Positions 1 to 7,815 of a DNA stretch of 38,752 bases are shown piece after piece (position 1 is the stretch's first letter; each line of letters opens with the position of its first letter). The DNA is from Burkholderia sp. Bp8963 (GTDB taxonomy: Bacteria; Pseudomonadota; Gammaproteobacteria; Burkholderiales; Burkholderiaceae). The translations under genes were made by a program, and so were the position numbers. Where the stretch lies: the NCBI RefSeq assembly GCF_003854275.1, contig NZ_QTQP01000063.1, positions 1-38,752 on the forward strand, written 5' to 3'. The notes under the pieces are model-generated. The model searched no databases. It was not told the DNA's origin and worked only from the letters and a program-made list of their open reading frames with translations.

Positions 1-455
1 CCGGCGACGGCACCGTGCGCGACAAGGACACGGGCTACTTCACGATCATGGGCCGGATCGACGACGTGCTGAACGTGTCGGGCCACCGGCTCGGCACGAT
101 GGAGATCGAGTCGGCGCTGGTCGCGCATGAGCTCGTGGCCGAGGCGGCCGTGGTCGGCCGGCCGGACGAGACGACCGGCGAAGCGGTGGTCGCGTTCGTC
201 GTGCTCAAGCGCACGCGCCCGGAGGGTGACGAGGCCGCGAAGCTCGCGAAGGAACTGCGCGACTGGGTCGGCAAGCAGATCGGGCCGATCGCGAAGCCGA
301 AGGACATCCGCTTCGGCGACAACCTGCCGAAGACGCGTTCGGGGAAGATCATGCGCCGCCTGCTGCGCTCGCTCGCGAAGGGCGAGGCGATCACGCAGGA
401 TACGTCCACGCTCGAGAACCCCGCGATCCTCGATCAGCTCACCGAAGTGCGCTGA
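1..455 (+). CDS. acs: Acetyl-CoA synthetase, C-terminal part (cut by window edge)
   Basis: Only the last ~150 residues are present; the reading frame is open at base 3 and runs off the left edge, so no start is visible. The enzyme makes acetyl-CoA from acetate, ATP and CoA through acetyl-AMP. Visible here are the hinge/A8 region (MGRIDDVLNVSGHRLGT, then MEIESAL) and, near the end, the A10 lysine region (KTRSGKIMRRLLR), whose lysine is the adenylation catalytic residue and the known acetylation site in this family. The order acs, DUF485 protein, sodium/solute symporter fits acetate uptake and activation. The separate terminator right after the stop suggests acs ends its own transcript. The identity is firm as an acyl-CoA synthetase; the acetate specificity rests on the neighbours and the Acs-like motif wording. 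Confidence 0.93.
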   Translation, partial: GDGTVRDKDTGYFTIMGRIDDVLNVSGHRLGTMEIESALVAHELVAEAAVVGRPDETTGEAVVAFVVLKRTRPEGDEAAKLAKELRDWVGKQIGPIAKPKDIRFGDNLPKTRSGKIMRRLLRSLAKGEAITQDTSTLENPAILDQLTEVR

Positions 456-475
456 GTTCGCGCGTTGCGTCATGC

Positions 476-517
476 GCCCCTGCGCGGCAATCCCGATTGT
501 CCGCGCAGGGGCTTTTT
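476..517 (+). terminator. Rho-independent terminator after acs
   Basis: A 12-bp perfect stem (476–487 with 501–512, GCCCCTGCGCGG and its complement) encloses a 13-base loop and is followed by five T. It lies 20 bases after the acs stop and 14 bases before the next start, so the downstream genes probably have their own promoter or rely on read-through. Confidence 0.88.
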
Positions 518-530
518 GCTAAACAAGGGC

Positions 531-875
531 ATGACCGCTCCGTCCCGTCCTGCGCCCGCTGCGCCACCACCCGTGCCTGCGCCGCTCGCGCGTGCGCACG
601 CGCGTTACTGGCGCTTCAACGTCGTGCTGATCGTCGTGTTGATGGCGATCGGCTTTTCGGTGTCGTTCGTCGTGCCGTTCTTCGCGTCCGCGCTCGCGGG
701 CGTGCATTTCGCGGGATTCAGTTTGCCGTTCTATGTCGGTGCGCAAGGCGCGATTCTCGTCTATCTCGTGCTGATCGTCGTCTATATCGGGCTGATGCAA
801 CGTGCCGACCGCATCCTGCGCCGCGCGTATGACGACCATGCGGCGGGCGCGGACGATACGCGCAGCGGGCGCTGA
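531..875 (+). CDS. DUF485 family small inner-membrane protein
   Basis: A protein of 114 residues with a Pro/Ala-rich N-terminus and two clear hydrophobic helices (around residues 27–50 and 64–85), the layout of DUF485 proteins (YjcH-like). These are found directly before acetate/pyruvate-type sodium/solute symporters and are thought to accompany the transporter; the molecular role is not established. The ATG at 531 lies just after the acs terminator; an upstream in-frame start at 465 would put the start codon before that terminator and add a non-conserved, Arg-rich stretch, so I reject it. The stop is three bases before the symporter ATG, which implies co-transcription and probably translational coupling. 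Confidence 0.85.
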   Translation: MTAPSRPAPAAPPPVPAPLARAHARYWRFNVVLIVVLMAIGFSVSFVVPFFASALAGVHFAGFSLPFYVGAQGAILVYLVLIVVYIGLMQRADRILRRAYDDHAAGADDTRSGR

Positions 876-878
876 TCG

Positions 879-2894
879 ATGCTGACCCGTCGCCTGATCC
901 GCGCGTACGCGCTCTACACGCTCGGTTTTCTCGCATTCGTGCTGCTGCTGTGGCGCATCGAGCGCGCGGCCGGCTCCGGCGTGTGGATCGGCTACGTGTT
1001 CCTGTTCGTGCCGATCGCCGTCTATGCGGTGATCGGGCTGCTGTCGCGCACGTCCGACCTCGTCGAATACTACGTCGCCGGGCGTCGCGTGCCGTCCGCG
1101 TTCAACGGCATGGCGACCGCGGCCGACTGGCTGTCGGCCGCGTCGTTCATCGGCCTCGCCGGATCGCTATACGCGACCGGCTACGACGCGCTCGCGTACC
1201 TGATGGGCTGGACGGGCGGCTTCTGCCTTGTCGCGTTCCTGCTCGCGCCATACGTGCGCAAGCTCGCGCGCTACACGATTCCCGACTTTCTCGGCACGCG
1301 CTTCTCGAGCACCGCGGTGCGCGCGCTCGCGGCCGGCGCGGCGATCCTGTGCTCGTTCGTCTACCTGGTCGCGCAGATCCAGGGGATCGGGCTGATCGCG
1401 ACGCGCTTCATCGGCGTCGATTTCGCGATCGGCATCTTCTGCGGGCTCGCGGGCATACTCGTCTGTTCGTTCCTCGGCGGGATGCGCGCGGTCACGTGGA
1501 CGCAGGTCGCGCAGTACATCATCCTGATCAGCGCGATCCTGATTCCGGTGTCGCTGATCGCACTGAAGAACGGGCTCGGGCCGGTGCCGCAGTTCAGCTA
1601 CGGGAAGCTGATGGAGCGTGTCGCCGCACGCGAGGCGCAGGTGCGCGACGCACATGACGAGCAACAGGTGCGCAACGCGTACCGCGGCCAGGCCGCGCGG
1701 ATCCAGACGCAGCTCGACCGGCTGCCGGCGTCGTTCGGCGAAGCGCGCGGGCGGCTCGTCGACCAGCTCGCCGACCTGCGGCGCCACAACGGGCCGCTGC
1801 GCGAGATCAGCCAGCTCGAGCGCGAGCTGGCGGACTTTCCGCGCGACCCGGCGGCGGCGCGTGTCGTGTGGTCGCAGATGCGCGACGACCTGCTTGCGCG
1901 CGCCGAGCCGCCGGTGCCGATGCACGAGCCGTTCCCGGCCGCGAGCGACGACGAGCGGCGGCCGCGCGAGCGCAATTTCCTCGCGCTGCTGCTGTGCCTG
2001 TCGCTCGGCACCGCGAGCCTGCCGCACATCCTGACGCGTTACAACACGACGACGTCGGTCGCGTCCGCACGCCGCTCGGTCGGCTGGACGCTGTTCTTCA
2101 TCGCGCTGTTCTATCTGAGCGTGCCGGTGCTCGCGGTGATGATCAAGTACGAGATCCTCGCGAACCTGGTCGGGCGGCCGTTCGCGGAGCTGCCGGCGTG
2201 GGTCACGCAGTGGCATCACTTCGAGCCGGACCTGATCAGTGTCGTCGACGAGATTCGCGACGGCATCGTGCACTGGTCCGAGATCCAGATGCAGCCGGAC
2301 ATGGTCGTGCTGGCCGCGCCGGAGATCGCCGGGCTGCCGTACGTGATATCCGGGCTGATCGCCGCAGGCGCACTGGCGGCCGCGCTGTCGACCGCTGACG
2401 GGCTGCTGCTGACGATCGCGAATGCGCTGTCGCACGACGTGTACTACTGCATGGTCGCGCCCGACGCGACGAGTCAGCGGCGCGTCACGATCTCGAAGGT
2501 GCTGCTGCTCGGCGTCGCGCTGTTCGCGTCGTACGTCGCATCGCTCAATACCGGGAAGATCCTGTTCCTCGTCGGCGCGGCGTTTTCGCTCGCGGCGTCG
2601 AGCTTCTTTCCGGTGCTCGTGCTCGGCGTGTTCTGGAAGCGCACGACGACGCGCGGCGCGATCGCGGGGATGGTGACGGGGCTCGCGGTGTGCGTGTACT
2701 ACATCGTGTCGACGTATCCGTACTTCGCGCAGCTGACCGGCTTCGCCGGGCCGACATGGTTCGGGATCGAGCCGATCAGCTCCGGCGTGTTCGGCGTGCC
2801 GGCCGGGTTCGCGGTCGCGATCGTCGTCAGCCTGCTTGACCGGCGGCCGGACGATTACACGCGCGCGCTCGTCGACTATATCCGCCATCCGTGA
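879..2894 (+). CDS. Sodium:solute symporter (SSS family, VC_2705-like)
   Basis: A 671-residue inner-membrane transporter. It shows the SSS core: 'YYVAGRRVPSAFNGMATAADWLSAASF' near residues 64–90 and 'SLGTASLPHILTRYNTT' near 376–391, with about 13 hydrophobic segments. Members of this branch take up short carboxylates with sodium; acs upstream suggests acetate or a similar acid, which is inference. Unusually for the superfamily, residues ~243–365 form a long charged, helix-prone insertion (many Glu/Arg/Gln, coiled-coil-like heptads) between two membrane segments. Length exceeds the usual 500–600 residues by about that insertion. The gene is the last before tRNA-Ser; no strong terminator is visible between them. 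Confidence 0.88.
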   Translation: MLTRRLIRAYALYTLGFLAFVLLLWRIERAAGSGVWIGYVFLFVPIAVYAVIGLLSRTSDLVEYYVAGRRVPSAFNGMATAADWLSAASFIGLAGSLYATGYDALAYLMGWTGGFCLVAFLLAPYVRKLARYTIPDFLGTRFSSTAVRALAAGAAILCSFVYLVAQIQGIGLIATRFIGVDFAIGIFCGLAGILVCSFLGGMRAVTWTQVAQYIILISAILIPVSLIALKNGLGPVPQFSYGKLMERVAAREAQVRDAHDEQQVRNAYRGQAARIQTQLDRLPASFGEARGRLVDQLADLRRHNGPLREISQLERELADFPRDPAAARVVWSQMRDDLLARAEPPVPMHEPFPAASDDERRPRERNFLALLLCLSLGTASLPHILTRYNTTTSVASARRSVGWTLFFIALFYLSVPVLAVMIKYEILANLVGRPFAELPAWVTQWHHFEPDLISVVDEIRDGIVHWSEIQMQPDMVVLAAPEIAGLPYVISGLIAAGALAAALSTADGLLLTIANALSHDVYYCMVAPDATSQRRVTISKVLLLGVALFASYVASLNTGKILFLVGAAFSLAASSFFPVLVLGVFWKRTTTRGAIAGMVTGLAVCVYYIVSTYPYFAQLTGFAGPTWFGIEPISSGVFGVPAGFAVAIVVSLLDRRPDDYTRALVDYIRHP

Positions 2895-2935
2895 CGCGCA
2901 GAACGGGGGAGTGGCGCAGGGTCGCAAGAGTTTGC

Positions 2936-2941
2936 TATACT
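2936..2941 (+). promoter_or_regulatory. Probable -10 box of the tRNA-Ser promoter
   Basis: TATACT lies 13 bases before the first base of the tRNA, in a locally AT-rich stretch between GC-rich genes. It matches TATAAT at five of six positions. The -35 region 17 bases upstream (GGCGCA) is poor, so the -10 assignment rests mainly on match and position. Confidence 0.55.
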
Positions 2942-2953
2942 CTCGCTCTTCCC

Positions 2954-3043
2954 GGAGAGATGGATGAGTGGTTTAAGTCGCACGCCTGGAAAGCGTGTAT
3001 AGGTGAAAGCCTATCGGGGGTTCGAATCCCCCTCTCTCCGCCA
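2954..3043 (+). tRNA. tRNA-Ser, anticodon GGA
   Basis: A 90-base class II tRNA. The acceptor arm GGAGAGA (2954–2960) pairs with TCTCTCC (3033–3039), followed by discriminator G and an encoded CCA (3041–3043). The anticodon stem CACGC/GCGTG encloses CTGGAAA, giving anticodon GGA at 2988–2990, which reads UCC and UCU. A long variable arm and a TTCGAAT T-loop confirm a serine tRNA. It is a plausible integration target: the degraded type VI genes start just downstream, but I see no integrase gene and no second copy of the tRNA 3' end in the window. Confidence 0.97.
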
Positions 3044-3053
3044 GAGCTAAAGG

Positions 3054-3090
3054 AAAAACCCCGTATAGTCAATGACTTACGGGGTTTTTT
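3054..3090 (+). terminator. Rho-independent terminator of tRNA-Ser
   Basis: AAAAACCCCGTA (3054–3065) pairs with TACGGGGTTTTT (3078–3089), with a run of six T. It follows the tRNA by ten bases. The A-tract opposite the T-tract makes it potentially bidirectional. Confidence 0.9.
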
Positions 3091-3223
3091 GTTTCTCGGC
3101 TGCGACCGTCTTGGTTACGATGGCGGCCATCAAGTCCGGGTTCTTTCATTTGTTTTCATCCTTATGAAGTCGCTGGCGAACGGCCAGCACGTTTAAGGCT
3201 GACAACAAAGCGAACAAAAGCCG

Positions 3224-3754
3224 CTATACGACCACTTCGAAGCGGAAGAACAAGTGAGCGAACGTGTCGGGGTCTTCCTGAACCTCGACGACCGGAAAGG
3301 AAAAATAAAGCGAATTGACGCCGCGAGAACCCATCTTCTCTTCCCAGCCTCGCATGCCGAAGACGTGGAACTCCCAAAAACCTGCGTCGCTCGCGCGCTC
3401 GCCGCTCATGTAGTCAAAGTCGAAGCGATCGTTTTCAGCGAGCTTGCTAGCGAGTTCGCGCATCGGCTTCACCTTCTTGAAAGCTTGCGCCGCCTTGCCG
3501 TTGTGCCAAACGAATGTCAACCGGTCCCCGGCCACTGCGCAATATTCGTCGAAGCACTGCGCGACCGCCTCGCGGACCGTAACGTCATAGGCTTTCCCGA
3601 AATACAGGCAGCCCCGAATGACGACCGCCGCGCCGATCCCCTCGTGGGAATGACGAGGTTCCAACAGGGCGTTGGGTATGAGGGCCTTCGACTGGTTCTC
3701 CTTGGCCCATTGCAAAAAAATTTTTGTCCATCGTGTCTCGGAAAAGCGCGGCAA
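3224..3754 (-). pseudogene. Truncated DUF3396-type (type VI immunity) gene
   Basis: About 176 residues remain. The core resembles DUF3396 proteins, which act as immunity partners of type VI effectors: 'AAVVIRGCLYFGKAYDVTVRE', 'FDFDYMSGERASDAGFWEF', 'GMRGWEEKMGSRGVNSLYFSFP'. The protein ends abruptly after 'LFFRFEVVV', whereas the family normally runs on for 100 or more residues. At the 5' side no ATG with a ribosome site is present: the frame opens at a TTG inside what looks like a deletion junction with the effector fragment upstream. I infer a dead remnant. GC content is lower than in the flanking housekeeping genes. The family assignment is from motif memory and is moderately sure. Confidence 0.6.
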
Positions 3755-3758
3755 GCGC

Positions 3759-4052
3759 TCAAAGGCTCGCGGGCGGCTCCTTGGACATGTCGTAGTTGAC
3801 CTCGGCCTTGTACGGGCTCTGCCACTGCATCGACTTGTCCAGGTCTCTCAGATTGCGCGAGACACACTGTTGCTTCAAATCTGCCCCGTCTTTGCCTTCG
3901 TCGGGCTGACGGCTACACACGCAAATGGCTTTGCAAAGGACATTCTTGTCGGTCGGGCTGAGGGCGGTGGGCCGAAGGCGTACGGCTGTAGTCTGCCCAC
4001 TCCCGGACAAACGGCTCTGGCTTGAGCCTGCTCCGTAGGTCTCGCCGCTCAT
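3759..4052 (-). pseudogene. N-terminal remnant of a VRR-NUC-type T6SS effector
   Basis: A 97-residue fragment. The segment with 'SSQSRLSGSGQTTAVRLRP', 'VLCKAICVC', 'QQCVSRNL' and 'SPYKAEVNYDMSKEPPA' matches what I recall of the N-terminal half of PAAR-linked VRR-NUC nuclease effectors of Burkholderia and Pseudomonas. The nuclease domain that should follow is absent: the frame stops right after 'EPPASL', and the sequence beyond is the broken immunity gene, so a deletion of several hundred bases is the simplest explanation. Its ATG overlaps the TGA of the PAAR gene (ATGA), the usual effector-operon arrangement. Without the nuclease core it cannot be an active toxin. Confidence 0.6.
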
Positions 4053-4594
4053 GCGTCGCCGTCCCAGCCAACCGCTTGGGTCGATGCCGACGAGAACTGG
4101 AGAGATGCGGGTGAGTCGGCCTCATGCCAGTCCGTGTAGCCGTTCAAGTCGGTTTCGCCGGAGAGAGTTCTGCCATCGGCGGTGTGCAGCGTGTACGGAT
4201 GGTTCGGAATCGGCTCGCCAGTGGTCTCGTTGAGGACCTGAAACCGGCCGCGATATCGACCATCTGAACGGTCGGGAGCCTAGTGGGAGACCGACGCTCC
4301 ACCGCCAGCCATCGAGCCAACACCAGTCGGGACGTTAGCCGAGGCGAGCGATTGCGACGAGATCAGCGTCGCGCCACATGCCGTCTTGTCGCCCTCAAAA
4401 GTCGGCGGGCGACCGTTCATGTCCATGCCGGGGTTTTTGCTCGTGACAATCGGGTACGCGCCGCCGCATTTGGGACAAGACACCATGTCTCCCAGTCGCG
4501 CGATTCGCTTGCCGTTAATTGTGCTGATCGAGGCGCAGCCAAATACTTTCCCGCCGTGGGAGGTCGTGTCGCCTTCAACGATAAATGCGCTCAT
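4049..4594 (-). pseudogene. PAAR-domain spike protein, interrupted by an in-frame TAG
   Basis: PAAR proteins sharpen the type VI secretion spike and carry effectors. From the ATG at 4594 the PAAR motifs are clear: 'VEGDTTSHGGKV', 'RLGDMVSCPKCGGAYPI', 'PTFEGDKTACGATLI'. Translation stops at a TAG (4280–4282) after residue 104. The same frame then continues open for 76 codons to a TGA at 4049–4051, and those codons read like the usual C-terminal module of such proteins ('YRGRFQVLNETTGEPIPNHP', 'GRTLSGETDLNGYTDW', a transthyretin-like fold). One base change would restore a ~181-residue protein. The fragment up to the TAG could still be made. The downstream effector start overlaps the final stop. 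Confidence 0.75.
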
Positions 4595-4854
4595 TGGCTT
4601 ATCGGATACTTGAACGCTCACCACTGTACATCATTTGTCTGGTGATAATGCGAACTGGCGACGGCACATGCCGCGACGGTAAGCCGGTAACGTTATGGTT
4701 CGGAAAAGATCTGATTTAGGCACGTTAGCGCTTTCTTCCGACTGACTGAACTCTCGCAAGATCTCTCGCATCCTGCGAAGCATCGCATCCAGTCCCGGAC
4801 GTGATCAGAGCACCTAGAATGGAAGCATGGTTTGGACCTGATAAGGAGCCTGCC

Positions 4855-5010
4855 ATGTCTCAGTCAATGATTAGCTTTTGGGTGGGTGTAGCGGTCGTGC
4901 TGGTTGTGGCATCCGCGATTGTTCGTCGATACAGGGGCGAGCATCCGGGAGCGAGCATGGGTCAATGGCTCGACGCGCATCACATGAGCTGGATGCACCG
5001 TAAGCATTGA
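4855..5010 (+). CDS. Small single-helix membrane protein, 51 residues
   Basis: I do not recognise a family. The start is well supported: AAGGAG at 4843–4848 sits six bases before the ATG. Residues 5–23 (MISFWVGVAVVLVVASAIV) form one membrane helix, followed by a basic stretch (RRYRGEH) and a His/Met/Trp-containing tail (AHHMSWMHRKH), so the tail probably faces the cytoplasm. It stands alone in a region with degraded type VI genes on one side and a tRNA-like fragment on the other. The His/Met tail could bind a metal, but nothing else in the sequence supports this. Confidence 0.55.
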   Translation: MSQSMISFWVGVAVVLVVASAIVRRYRGEHPGASMGQWLDAHHMSWMHRKH

Positions 5011-5029
5011 GGAGGCGCCGTAAGGATAG

Positions 5030-5056
5030 GGTGCCGGGGACCGGACTCGAATCGGC
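5030..5056 (-). other. tRNA 3'-end-like fragment (possible old attachment site)
   Basis: On the minus strand this reads as a T-arm followed by an acceptor 3' half: GCCGA, loop TTCGAGT, CCGGT, then CCCCGGCACC. It strongly resembles the end of a leucine tRNA, but the terminal A of CCA is replaced and no acceptor 5' half, D-arm or anticodon arm lies upstream. Such scraps are left when elements integrate into tRNA genes. Confidence 0.45.
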
Positions 5057-5059
5057 GGA

Positions 5060-5085
5060 CCGGTTCCTGACTCGTCCGGAACCGG
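5060..5085. repeat. Inverted repeat, 8-bp perfect arms
   Basis: CCGGTTCC (5060–5067) and GGAACCGG (5078–5085) flank ten bases, immediately beside the tRNA-like fragment. There is no T-run, so it is not a typical terminator. The bases from here to 5260 hold no gene I can support. Confidence 0.5.
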
Positions 5086-5260
5086 AGCCCTGTTGGATGC
5101 GATCCGGCAACGCGTCCAACCCTTCCTCAGTGAATGTCAGAGTGCGCCAGAAGCTCGCGGCCAATGCCCCGCCTGGCCTGACGCCATCAATTCGTTTTTC
5201 CAGATGGCTGGGTCAGCCAGATTGCGCTCGCGAGACCGTGAAATTCCCCAGCATCCTTCG

Positions 5261-6073
5261 CTAGTCCGGCACCCCACCGAGAAACGCCAGCATCGCCGCA
5301 TTGAAACGGGCAGGGCGCTGCAACGGCGCGAAATGGCTCACGCCCGGCAGGATCGTCAACGTCGCATCCGGAATCGAGCGGGCGAGATACGCCGCATGCT
5401 CGGGCCGGATGAACTCGTCATGCTCGCCCAGCACGATCGCGACGGGCACCTCGATCGAACCGAGATCGCGTGCGGTGTAATCGGGTTGCGTGCGCATCAT
5501 CTCGGTGACGGCGGCCACGAATGCGTCGAACCCGTCCGGCGTGGCCGAGAGCCGCGCGTAATCCTTCCGGTGCCGCGCGAAGCAGCGATCGATCACCGCG
5601 CCGGGTTTCATCTCCTTGGTGCCGCCCGGATCCATGTTGCATGCGAAGAAGAACACGCCCGCCGCACGGGCAGAGGCGCGTGACGCCAGCACGAGCGCGA
5701 TGCAGGCACCGTCGCTCCAGCCGACGAAGCGGGCGCGGTCGATGCCGAGCGTGTCCATCACCGCGAGCACGTCCGACGCCATCCGTTCATAGGAGTAGGG
5801 CCGGTCGTCGCGCGTGCTGCGGCCGTGGCCGCGGCTGTCGATCAGGATCGCGCGGTAGCCGGCCGACACGACGGCCGGCACCTGATAGCCCCAGTTGCCG
5901 GCATGGCCGAGGCCGCCGTGGAGCATGATCACCGGCGGGCCGTCGCCGTAAGCCGCATGCCAGATACGGGCGCCGTCGTGGTCCAGCCATCCTTCGAGAT
6001 CGGCCGCGGGCAACGGTGCGGCGCCATCTGCGTCGAACCGGCCGAGATCGTTGTCTTCAAGCTCCGCATTCAT
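5261..6073 (-). CDS. Alpha/beta hydrolase
   Basis: A 270-residue cytoplasmic hydrolase of the alpha/beta fold. The oxyanion region is 'MLHGGLGHAG' (50–59), the nucleophile elbow 'GWSDG' gives Ser120, and the acid and base are likely Asp219 ('LGEHDEFI') and His247 ('GVSHFAP'). The sequence style is that of small esterase/lactonase-like hydrolases; the substrate cannot be told. I chose the ATG at 6073, preceded by GGGGGAA; the same frame is open to an ATG at 6232 and would add 53 residues not needed for the fold. It is transcribed away from the secreted protein at 6638, so the bases between form a divergent promoter region. Confidence 0.85.
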   Translation of the reverse strand: MNAELEDNDLGRFDADGAAPLPAADLEGWLDHDGARIWHAAYGDGPPVIMLHGGLGHAGNWGYQVPAVVSAGYRAILIDSRGHGRSTRDDRPYSYERMASDVLAVMDTLGIDRARFVGWSDGACIALVLASRASARAAGVFFFACNMDPGGTKEMKPGAVIDRCFARHRKDYARLSATPDGFDAFVAAVTEMMRTQPDYTARDLGSIEVPVAIVLGEHDEFIRPEHAAYLARSIPDATLTILPGVSHFAPLQRPARFNAAMLAFLGGVPD

Positions 6074-6637
6074 CGTGTTTCCCCCAAAGAAGTGACGCGA
6101 ATGATCCGGCCGCAACGCAGGCGGCAAATCCGGCGTGCGCCACAGCGCTTCCGGATAATCGAGCGTCGCATAATCCGCCGGACCCATATGGGCAAGCTCG
6201 CGCACGATCCTTTCAATGCCGGAATCAATCAAGCAGGATTAAGCGTCTTCAAGGATGGCCTTGATGATTCCCTCGGACATCTCCTTCTTGATGCTGCTTT
6301 CGAAATCCATCGGCTCATCCCCGCCGTGCGGATCGCGAGAGCATAGCACCGACATTTCGCCGCTTCACGCCAGCTGCGGCAGTGCGCAGATGAGCCGGTC
6401 GAAGGATCGGTCCGGCCATCGGCAATTGACCTGTCGGATACCCGTGCACGTTTTTGGGTGTTTTTAAATCGGTCGATGGTGGCTGCCCGAGACTCGCGCA
6501 TCGATAATCGACAGCTCATGCGGCAGATATTCGAAGCAGAAAAGCACGGCTAACACCGAACCCGATCGAGAATGTGGGAATATGTGCGACCGGCAGATTC
6601 CCGCAAGAGAATCGCTGAAACGCATTCCGAAACAATC
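6074..6637. other. Divergent intergenic region, no gene supported
   Basis: This ~560-base stretch separates the leftward hydrolase from the rightward secreted-protein gene. Its first 160 bases could encode an N-terminal extension of the hydrolase. The middle (about 6430–6570) is less GC-rich, with T- and A-runs, and probably holds the promoters, but no clear -35/-10 pair stands out. Confidence 0.5.
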
Positions 6638-7216
6638 ATGAAGAATAAATCGTTCTTTCACACGCTGACACCTGTTCCCCTGATCGCGCTGCTGGCCGGC
6701 GGCGCATACGCGATGACGGACGACGTGGCCCGCCTGAGCGGCACCGTGTTGCAGACATCCATGTCGTTTTGCTCGAACGTCGCGCCGTCCGCACGCGCCA
6801 CATGCCAGGGCGACATGATCGCGGCGGGCAGCCGCGTGGTCGTGTCGATGGCCGGTCTGCCGCCGAAGGCCGTGTCGACCATCGAAGCGGCGGCGCGCGA
6901 CAAGTTGCCGGCCGGCGAACGGCCGCCGCTGGCAGCGACGCCGGCACGCGCCGACTTCAAGGATGACGACATCGCCGGTCTCGCCGGCATGGTTCGCTTG
7001 TGCGACGTCTACGAGCAGGAGCCCGCCGCGCGCAAGCGGCATCTCGCGGCGGTGGAGGCGCAGGATCCGGACACCGCGCGGCGCGTCGAGGCGCTGCTGG
7101 CCGATTCATCCGCATCGGCGCGTGCGCGCGTCAGCATGGGCGTGTGGGAAATCCTCGCGGTTCAGGGGCCGGACCTCGCGGCAGGCGCATGTGCGCGGCT
7201 GGGCGCCGCGCCCTGA
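6638..7216 (+). CDS. Secreted protein of unknown function
   Basis: 192 residues from the ATG at 6638. The N-terminus (MKNKSFFHTL, then PVPLIALLAGGAYA) is a good signal peptide, with cleavage likely after AYA near residue 27. The mature part is mostly helical, has four cysteines spread through it (SFCSNV, ATCQGD, RLCDV, GACARL), and no motif I can name; the even cysteines suggest periplasmic disulfides. An earlier in-frame ATG at 6572 would bury the signal peptide and is rejected. The reading frame stays open for 66 further codons after the TGA at 7214. Confidence 0.7.
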   Translation: MKNKSFFHTLTPVPLIALLAGGAYAMTDDVARLSGTVLQTSMSFCSNVAPSARATCQGDMIAAGSRVVVSMAGLPPKAVSTIEAAARDKLPAGERPPLAATPARADFKDDDIAGLAGMVRLCDVYEQEPAARKRHLAAVEAQDPDTARRVEALLADSSASARARVSMGVWEILAVQGPDLAAGACARLGAAP

Positions 7217-7815
7217 TGTTGCGATACGACGAGCCCGGACGTCGACAATCCCTTCATCGAGCTGAAGGTCGGCCGCCTGACGATTTTCGCGAAGTCCTCG
7301 GCGTACCTGCGATTCGTGCTGGCGGACAAATCACGGATCGCCGTAACGGATACGGCCGGATTCCTGTGGCCGTCGATCGTGACCATGTGTGGCTCGCCGC
7401 CAATTACGCGGGCATGATGCGCAATCCGCTGCGTCGTCGATGCATCATTTTCCATACACGGCGGAGCCGAAATCTGCCATCAACCGGTCAGCAACCTGTA
7501 ATGCGCGTCCACGACCGCTCAGCCAGAAAATTACAAAATACCTTCGCGCGCAGAAGCCGCCCGACACTGTCACGCCCACGTCACAAGCCTGCCCGCCCGG
7601 TCTTTCATCGGAAGAATTTTCCCGTCCCTCACCATTCTTGACACTTTGTCTTGTCAATGAATGGAAAATGTAAGCATTCCCTTGACGCCACCCGCTCGGC
7701 GCATTTATTGTCCGTCTGCCGCCGCCGTGAGAGAGCATGCGCCGGAAAACGCGAATGCCCGCCATTTGCGCACGACAACACGCAGCTGAAGCAGAAAAGG
7801 AAACGTCGTAGCCCC
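7217..7815. other. Gap before the Ter module; possible decayed 3' coding tail
   Basis: About 600 bases without a confident gene. The first 66 codons (7217–7417) continue in frame after the upstream stop and read 'DVDNPFIELKVGRLTIFAKS', then 'YLRFVLADKSRIAVTD', which looks protein-like (alternating hydrophobics), so they may be a relic. From about 7450 to 7720 the sequence is less GC-rich and contains the likely promoter of the Ter module. Confidence 0.4.
7682..7711 (+). promoter_or_regulatory. Candidate promoter of the TelA–TerD module
   Basis: TTGACG (7682–7687) is followed after 18 bases by TATTGT (7706–7711), in the less GC-rich stretch just upstream of the first gene. The -35 matches five of six consensus bases; the -10 is weak. 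Distance to the TelA start is about 105 bases. Confidence 0.35.

Noticed and set aside
1167..2927. 586-codon minus-strand frame opposite the symporter
   Set aside because: Antisense shadow of a clear transporter.
4280..4282. TAG in the PAAR gene as a recoding (pyrrolysine) codon
   Set aside because: No pylT/pylS-type genes are visible and the neighbouring effector and immunity genes are also broken, so decay is simpler.
2954..5260. Prophage or intact genomic island at tRNA-Ser
   Set aside because: No integrase, no repeat of the tRNA 3' end and no phage genes are present; only remnants can be supported.
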